DNA from: an uncultured Paracoccaceae bacterium
GTDB lineage: Bacteria; Pseudomonadota; Alphaproteobacteria; Rhodobacterales; Rhodobacteraceae
NCBI GenBank assembly: GCA_905182355.1
Contig: CAJJBH010000070.1
Location: 1-36,950 of the forward strand
Direction of reading: 5' to 3'
Length of the DNA stretch: 36,950 bases
This document shows, one piece after another, positions 32,343 through 36,950 of this stretch (positions within the stretch are counted from its first letter, which is position 1; every line of letters begins with the position of its first letter). The notes beneath the pieces were generated by a model. That model worked only from the letters and a program-made list of their open reading frames with translations. It did no database searches and was not told the DNA's origin. The position numbers and the translations under genes were made by a program.

Positions 32343-34217
32343 TTATTCCTTTTTCGTCACGCCGTGTTCGGTTTTGTCCCAATAGAACGGTGTTACGATC
32401 ATCTCGTATATAGCTTTGTAAGCGGCGAGCGCCCCAAGTGTGAAATACAGGGGGGTTGTCAGGACCCACTTCATCAGGTGGCGGTGATGCTTTGATGAGA
32501 CGGCGACCATTGCCATCGTGATGTTCAAAAATTCGGATGTGAAAAACAGCACGATCATCGCGGTTGTTGCCGTTTCGCCAAGGACTGTGTGAACAGGATG
32601 GGTAATGCCAAACAATGTGATCCAGAATGACCACAGTACAGGGGCCAAGGCGAATTGGGAAAAGGTTGCAAGAAAGATCATTTGCAGCCCCATGAACCGC
32701 AAAAACCCAAGATCGCGGATCAACTGGATAGGGTCTTTCATGTGCACAATATAGGTGATCATGAATCCCTTAAGCCAGCGGGATCGTTGACGCACCCAGC
32801 GCCACGGGCGGCAATTTGCTTCTTCATATGTCACGGTTGGGATCAGTTCTGTGACATAGCCGTGGCGGGCCAAGCGGACACCTAAGTCGGCGTCTTCTGT
32901 CACGTTGTGGGCGTCCCAGCGGCCTAGTTCTTCAAGGGGCCCACGTTTGAAAAACAGTGTTGTCCCCCCGAGTGGCAGCACCAATCCCAGCTTTGCAATT
33001 CCGGGTAAAACCAACCGCCACCACGTTGCGTATTCAATTGTAAAACAATGGGAAATCCAATTTTCGCGCGGATTATAATAGTCCAAAATGCCTTGCAAAC
33101 ACACAACATTTTTGGGTGCCTCGTTGAAACGCGTCACGACCTTTTCGATCTGGTCTGGTTCTGGGGCATCTTCTGCGTCCCACACGCCGATGATTGATCC
33201 ACGGCAGAAATCTAGCGCATAGTTTAGGGCGCGTGGTTTAGTGGTCATGCCGTCTGCGTCAGGCACTTCGATCACTGTAATCCAACTGGGCAGATCGGTC
33301 CGTGCAAGTGTAGCGCGTGTAATCTTGTCCGTGACTTCAAGCACCAGAACAATGTCGAGCAGAGATTTTGGATAGGTCAGCTTTTCCAATCGTTTGATCA
33401 GGGCACCTGCGATTTCTTGTTCGTGCAGCAGTGGGACCATGACCGACACACGTGGCAATCGGAATTGAGTGGTTTGCGGGGACAGCTGTGTTGAGGTCTT
33501 AGGGGGTTTGGACAGGATTTGGAGGGTAAAACCCGCCCCTTTAATTCCGACAGTCAGCAAAAGGGTAAGCGCTGCCCAAAGTGCCGCGAGGGTCAATGCC
33601 CAATGGGGGAACATTAGGATGCCAATCATGGCGCATCCCATTAAACTAATCGTCCGTTTTGATTTCAGAATGTTGGATTTCCCCCAACTGCGACAGCTTT
33701 CACGACTGGGAACTTGGGTGATCGCCTTTTGCGCCAACTGATAGCCGTAAAGGCGGGTGATTTGATCGCGGATGTGGTTGGGGTCGGCAATGACGGGCAA
33801 CATGCTAAGCTGTGTTTTGCCCATTGAAGTTCGCAGGTGTTCAAACTGGGATGGGTGGCTTGTGGCGACCAGCAAAGTGTTTCCTAGCCAAAGCCAAGGC
33901 GCAACTGCGTATTGCAAGCAAACACTGGCAGGCAGGGCCTGCGCCATTTTTAAGCGGGGGATATCCCGTTTTAAATCAATGCGCTGCGCATTGGATTGAA
34001 CCGCTAAGGTATCAAGTAGGGTCTTGGTGTCGATTAACCCCCCTGCGATCAGTATTTCCCCCAATCGTGCATCGACTTTTGATTGCAAGTCCAGCGCATG
34101 TACCAGATCGCTGGCGCTGATATGTCCATCCTCAACCAACTGTCGCCCCAACAGGCGGGGCGGATTTAGCCCCGCGATGCTTTGCGGATTAGAAAGTAAT
34201 AGACGTGGATCGCTCAC
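32343..34217 (-). CDS. Membrane glycosyltransferase family 2 with MshEN-like N-terminal domain
   Basis: Two parts are joined. Numbering from the upstream GTG at 34262, residues about 35-175 (LLGRQLVEDGHISASDLVHAL, LGEILIAGGLID) are the MshEN/GspE-N type domain found in type II secretion and pilus ATPases, where it binds cyclic di-GMP in some members. After two membrane helices (205-250) comes a processive GT-A transferase resembling cellulose and other exopolysaccharide synthases: DAEDA at 362-366, TEDADLG at 455-461 and QRSRW at 492-496, followed by more membrane helices. It probably makes or starts a surface polysaccharide. I use the GTG at 34217 (VSDPRLLL) as start; the in-frame GTG at 34262 is an alternative. 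No polysaccharide cluster is adjacent. Confidence 0.85.
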   Translation of the reverse strand: MSDPRLLLSNPQSIAGLNPPRLLGRQLVEDGHISASDLVHALDLQSKVDARLGEILIAGGLIDTKTLLDTLAVQSNAQRIDLKRDIPRLKMAQALPASVCLQYAVAPWLWLGNTLLVATSHPSQFEHLRTSMGKTQLSMLPVIADPNHIRDQITRLYGYQLAQKAITQVPSRESCRSWGKSNILKSKRTISLMGCAMIGILMFPHWALTLAALWAALTLLLTVGIKGAGFTLQILSKPPKTSTQLSPQTTQFRLPRVSVMVPLLHEQEIAGALIKRLEKLTYPKSLLDIVLVLEVTDKITRATLARTDLPSWITVIEVPDADGMTTKPRALNYALDFCRGSIIGVWDAEDAPEPDQIEKVVTRFNEAPKNVVCLQGILDYYNPRENWISHCFTIEYATWWRLVLPGIAKLGLVLPLGGTTLFFKRGPLEELGRWDAHNVTEDADLGVRLARHGYVTELIPTVTYEEANCRPWRWVRQRSRWLKGFMITYIVHMKDPIQLIRDLGFLRFMGLQMIFLATFSQFALAPVLWSFWITLFGITHPVHTVLGETATTAMIVLFFTSEFLNITMAMVAVSSKHHRHLMKWVLTTPLYFTLGALAAYKAIYEMIVTPFYWDKTEHGVTKKE

Positions 34218-34269
34218 TGGACACCTATGGATAGGGCGCAAGGGGATTTCCCAACACGCCACATCTGTC

Positions 34270-34299
34270 CTGAACGCTCCGAGTTAACGGAGCGTTCAG
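34270..34299 (-). terminator. Perfect inverted repeat after carA
   Basis: CTGAACGCTCCG (34270-34281) and CGGAGCGTTCAG (34288-34299) pair at all 12 positions across a six-base loop. It lies about 30 bases after the carA stop on the minus strand and just before the start of the GT2 gene. No U-run follows, so it may be an mRNA-end hairpin or a partial terminator between the two genes. Confidence 0.5.
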
Positions 34300-34331
34300 A
34301 CTCAAAGGTTTTCGTAATTTTTAGACGGGTT

Positions 34332-35492
34332 TTAGGCTGTGCGGTCAGCCATGGCCGCAGCAAAGCGTTCAAACAGGTAAAAGCTGTCTTGTGGTCCCGG
34401 GCTGGCCTCGGGGTGGTGTTGTACCGAATAAACCGGACGCCCTTCCATGCGGATACCACAGTTGGATCCGTCAAACAGAGAGGTGTGCGTTTCAATGATG
34501 CCTTCAGGTAGCGTTTGTGCATCCACCGCAAAGCCGTGGTTCATTGAGGTGATTTCGACCTTACCCGTGTCGTGATCTTTGACAGGGTGGTTGGCACCGT
34601 GGTGGCCGTGATTCATTTTAATGGTCTGTGCACCAAGCGCCAACGCCAGCATTTGGTGGCCCAAGCAGATGCCAAAGACGGGTAGGTCGGTTTGATCCAA
34701 CACACCTTTGATCATTGGCACGGCGTATGCACCAGTTGCCGCAGGATCACCGGGGCCATTGGACAAGAATACGCCGTCAGGATTGTGGGACAAAACGTCT
34801 TCGGTGGTGGCTGTTGCAGGTAGGACGGTTACGTCACAGCCGACAGATGCTAAGCAACGCAAGATGTTGCGCTTTGCACCGTAATCGATGGCGACCACTT
34901 TGTATTTCGGGTCTTCAAGGCGGGTGTAGCCATCAGGCCATGCCCACCGCATTTCGCCCCAACGATAAGATTGGGCGCAAGTCACTTCTTTGGCAAGGTC
35001 CATACCTTCAAGCCCTTCAAAGCCACGGGCAGCTGCAACCAGCGCTTCGATATCGAAGTTGCCTTCGGGATCATGTGACAATGCAACATGTGGTGCGCCC
35101 GCATGGCGTATCGCGCGGGTCAGGCGGCGGGTATCGATGCCACCGATTGCTATACGCCCACGTGTGGCCAACCATTCGCCCAAAGGACCAGCGCTGCGCC
35201 AGTTGGACGGCGTTGTCGGGTTCCATTTGACCACCATGCCTGCAGCAACGGGTTTTCCTGCTTCGTCATCTTCGGGTGTGACGCCAGTGTTGCCGATGTG
35301 GGGGAAGGTGAATGTGACGACCTGACCTGCATATGAGGGGTCTGTCATAATTTCCTGATAGCCAGTCATTGCGGTGTTAAAGCAAAGCTCGGCAACTGTT
35401 TGGCCCGTGGCCCCAAAGCCCGCGCCGTAGAACAACGTCCCATCTGCCAAAGCTAAACAAGCGGTTGGGCGGGTAGGTGCGTGCATGGTCAT
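34332..35492 (-). CDS. carA: Carbamoyl-phosphate synthase, small (glutaminase) subunit
   Basis: CarA hydrolyses glutamine and delivers ammonia through a tunnel to CarB. The N-terminal half has ADGTLFYGAGFGATG and FNTAMTGYQEIMTDPSYAGQ. The C-terminal class I glutaminase domain has LSNGPGDPA, the nucleophile in VFGICLGHQMLALA, and the partner His/Glu in SVQHHPEASPGP. I take the ATG at 35492 (MTMHAPTRPTACLALADG), 386 residues; further in-frame codons up to 35522 are possible. It is divergent from the yqeY-like gene. Confidence 0.96.
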   Translation of the reverse strand: MTMHAPTRPTACLALADGTLFYGAGFGATGQTVAELCFNTAMTGYQEIMTDPSYAGQVVTFTFPHIGNTGVTPEDDEAGKPVAAGMVVKWNPTTPSNWRSAGPLGEWLATRGRIAIGGIDTRRLTRAIRHAGAPHVALSHDPEGNFDIEALVAAARGFEGLEGMDLAKEVTCAQSYRWGEMRWAWPDGYTRLEDPKYKVVAIDYGAKRNILRCLASVGCDVTVLPATATTEDVLSHNPDGVFLSNGPGDPAATGAYAVPMIKGVLDQTDLPVFGICLGHQMLALALGAQTIKMNHGHHGANHPVKDHDTGKVEITSMNHGFAVDAQTLPEGIIETHTSLFDGSNCGIRMEGRPVYSVQHHPEASPGPQDSFYLFERFAAAMADRTA

Positions 35493-35685
35493 GGGCAGGC
35501 CTATATGTTGGAATGGGGGCAAACTTGGCGGAAACTAATGCGAGGGGGCGGTAGGGTCAAGGGTGAATATATTTGTTTTATCTTTTAAAAACAGCACCTT
35601 AAGTTTGGCGCGTTTGGTTGCAAGGTGGGTTAGGTTTCGTTAAGGTCACAACCTCAGAATTAGCTCATGGGGATGAAGCTCAAAA

Positions 35686-36147
35686 ATGGACTTACGAACG
35701 CAAATTATGGCGGCCTTGAAGCAAGCCATGAAAGACAAGGCAGTAAGCCGTCTCTCTACGTTACGCCTGATCAGTGCTGCGATCAAAGACAAAGACATAG
35801 ATGCCCGCGCCGCTGGTGTTGATGAAGGGGTGGGAGAATCAGAGGTTTTGGCCATCTTGGGTAAAATGTCCAAGCAACGTATGGAAAGTGCGCGCGCTTA
35901 TGAAGAAGGGAACCGTCTGGATTTGGCGGAACGTGAGCGCGAAGAGATCACCGTGATCGAAGAATTCCTGCCACGTCAGTTAAGTGCAGCGGAAAGCGCC
36001 GCAGCTGTTGATGCGGCTGTGGCCGAAGTGGGCGCTGACAGCATACGCGACATGGGCAAAGTCATGGGCATCCTGAAGGGCAAATACACCGGCCAGATGG
36101 ATTTTGGCGCGGTTGGGCCAATGGTCAAAGATCGGCTGTGTTCTTGA
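35686..36147 (+). CDS. GatB/YqeY domain-containing protein
   Basis: This 153-residue stand-alone YqeY protein is related to the tail domain of the GatB amidotransferase subunit. It is nearly all helical: LRTQIMAALKQAMKDKAVSRLSTLRLISAAIKDKDI at the start, KMSKQRMESARAYEEGNRLDLAEREREEI in the middle, and DMGKVMGILKGKYTGQMDFG near the end, the most conserved block. It is presumed to bind tRNA, but its role is unknown. It is divergent from carA, as in many relatives, and is followed by a row of hairpins. Confidence 0.92.
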   Translation: MDLRTQIMAALKQAMKDKAVSRLSTLRLISAAIKDKDIDARAAGVDEGVGESEVLAILGKMSKQRMESARAYEEGNRLDLAEREREEITVIEEFLPRQLSAAESAAAVDAAVAEVGADSIRDMGKVMGILKGKYTGQMDFGAVGPMVKDRLCS

Positions 36148-36154
36148 TGTAGCT

Positions 36155-36209
36155 CAGGTGCGCGGGAACGCGCACCTGACTTGAGGCGCTGCCTCAAACT
36201 TCGAAGTTT
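36155..36209 (+). terminator. Tandem hairpins after the yqeY-like gene
   Basis: Three inverted repeats follow in a row. The first is a perfect 10-base stem CAGGTGCGCG/CGCGCACCTG with a GGAA loop (36155-36178). The second is TTGAGGC/GCCTCAA with a GCT loop (36181-36197). The third is the palindrome AAACTTCGAAGTTT (36196-36209), followed by ATTTAG. The first begins 8 bases after the stop codon. Probably a double-sided terminator between convergent genes. Confidence 0.65.
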
Positions 36210-36236
36210 ATTTAGCAAGATGAAGAAGGTGGGCGT

Positions 36237-36725
36237 TTAGCCTGCCTTTTTTAATGCGCGTTGTAAGTCGTTATAAAGTCCGATGCGTTCGTCTTCGCTG
36301 AGGAACGCGCCGATTTCGACCTCCCGTCCCATGCCTTTAAGGGTCACGTAGTGGGGCACCGGACCGCTGTCCTCGTGTTTGGTGACTTGGGTCCAATAGC
36401 GGTTGCACTCCCATATCTGGGTGTCGCCGTTTGGGTTGGTACGGGTCAGTTCGGCTGAGTCGTCGGTTAGGGTGAAAACTTCAAGGATTTGACGCTGTTT
36501 ATGATTGCGCTGCAGGGCGAAATACATGCCCCAGACGGCAATCAGCAGGAAGGGGAGTAATGTCCACAGAAGGGGTGTGCCAAGCAGTGCAAATGCGGGG
36601 ATCAATATCAGTGTGAAGGTGGAGAGGACAAAGGCGGCCATGCCACGTGCGGGCAGGCTTTCATGCGGTTTGAGCTGCATGATTTGGGTTGGGTCGTTTG
36701 GTTGGGTTGTCCATTGGTAGGGCAT
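36237..36725 (-). CDS. DUF2244 membrane protein
   Basis: This 162-residue protein has two adjacent membrane helices near residues 30-70 (MAAFVLSTFTLILIPAFALLG, LLWTLLPFLLIAVWGMYFAL) followed by a cytoplasmic beta-rich domain with the family's RNHKQRQILEVFTL, WTQVTKHED and VEIGAFLSEDER. Function unknown. Small DUF2244 proteins often sit near respiratory oxidase genes in alphaproteobacteria; the window ends too soon to see. Converges with the yqeY-like gene across the tandem hairpins. Confidence 0.85.
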   Translation of the reverse strand: MPYQWTTQPNDPTQIMQLKPHESLPARGMAAFVLSTFTLILIPAFALLGTPLLWTLLPFLLIAVWGMYFALQRNHKQRQILEVFTLTDDSAELTRTNPNGDTQIWECNRYWTQVTKHEDSGPVPHYVTLKGMGREVEIGAFLSEDERIGLYNDLQRALKKAG

Positions 36726-36853
36726 GTGGGGGCCGTGGGTTTGGGTGTGGTGTTTTATTTATAGCAGTCGGGTGGCACGATTGGGATGCGACACAATTGT
36801 TCAGGCGATGGAGGCTATGCGGGACTTTCCGGACCTTCACTTTCTATGCCTAA

Positions 36854-36950
36854 ATGACTGCTTCGGTGAAACGGTCGATTTTGGGAGGCAACATATCAGC
36901 CATTATCGGAGTTTTGATCGCATTTCTGGCCGTCAGCCCCAATTTTCAGG
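36854..36950 (+). CDS. Possible start of a gene running off the window
   Basis: From the ATG at 36854 a frame is open to the right edge (32 codons) and begins with a basic patch and a hydrophobic stretch (SILGGNISAIIGVLIAFLAV), like a signal or membrane segment. No ribosome site is evident. A second frame from the ATG at 36817 (MRDFPDLHFL) is also open to the edge, with GGAGG only two bases before it. I cannot decide between them from 97-134 bases. Confidence 0.3.
   Translation, partial: MTASVKRSILGGNISAIIGVLIAFLAVSPNFQ

Noticed and set aside
1..36950. tRNA, rRNA, CRISPR array, IS element, prophage or integron
   Set aside because: No cloverleaf, repeat-spacer pattern, transposase, integrase or structural phage gene was seen on either strand.

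Overview
This window reads as chromosome of a Roseobacter-group alphaproteobacterium (Rhodobacteraceae/Roseobacteraceae) with moderate GC. Several gene blocks point that way: lgt-midA-pgeF, purE-purK with a YdcH-type small gene upstream, hsp20 followed by a DUF1150 gene, trxB beside an Lrp-type regulator, a Hint-domain protein, a fused ATP sulfurylase/APS kinase, and a GC-rich intergenic element ending in a 'gggatattt' core. The assignment is by protein resemblance only. There is no rRNA, tRNA, CRISPR array, IS element or prophage. Most of the window is ordinary core chromosome.

Layout. 1-6.6 kb: a lipase-like hydrolase cut by the window edge; a decayed phnM-like gene; a persulfide-dioxygenase-like MBL hydrolase; purK/purE; a YdcH-type gene; a heat-shock unit (sigma-32-like promoter, ROSE-like leader, hsp20, DUF1150); a second pseudogene (exported peptidase-like protein); and a PhzF-family isomerase. 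6.6-14.1 kb: a GT10 fucosyltransferase-like gene with a strong terminator. Facing it is a leftward run trxB > RES-domain protein > membrane/[2Fe-2S]/class III cyclase fusion > sat-cysC, with an Lrp/AsnC regulator divergent from trxB and a Hint-domain protein convergent with that regulator. 14.1-17.8 kb: a previously uncalled 48-residue basic protein, then lgt-midA-pgeF with 4-base overlaps, then ubiK. 18.1-21.3 kb: ybjN-like, proC, csaA and a D-2-hydroxyacid dehydrogenase (last three overlapping), then tdk leftward. 21.3-24.3 kb: an AT-rich regulatory region, an HTH-like protein overlapping an orphan arsH, and a DarB-like ketoacyl synthase III whose upstream region carries four TGTACA-type sites. 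24.3-36.9 kb: carB, a hydrolase, a small membrane protein, a UbiH-family hydroxylase, a pyrimidine 5'-nucleotidase-type HAD protein, a GntR regulator, trmL, a GT2 with an MshEN-like N-terminus, carA, yqeY and a DUF2244 protein.

How the genes work together. Nucleotide synthesis and salvage is spread through the window (purE, purK, carA, carB, tdk, pgeF, HAD nucleotidase). Two ubiquinone-related genes (ubiK and a UbiH-family hydroxylase) are unlinked. The least understood unit is the trxB-RES-cyclase run. It combines NADPH/thioredoxin chemistry, a probable NAD-consuming fold and a cyclase carrying a redox cofactor, with only about 10 bases between genes. The KAS III gene with its TGTACA cluster and the HTH/ArsH pair are the other places where new biology is most likely.
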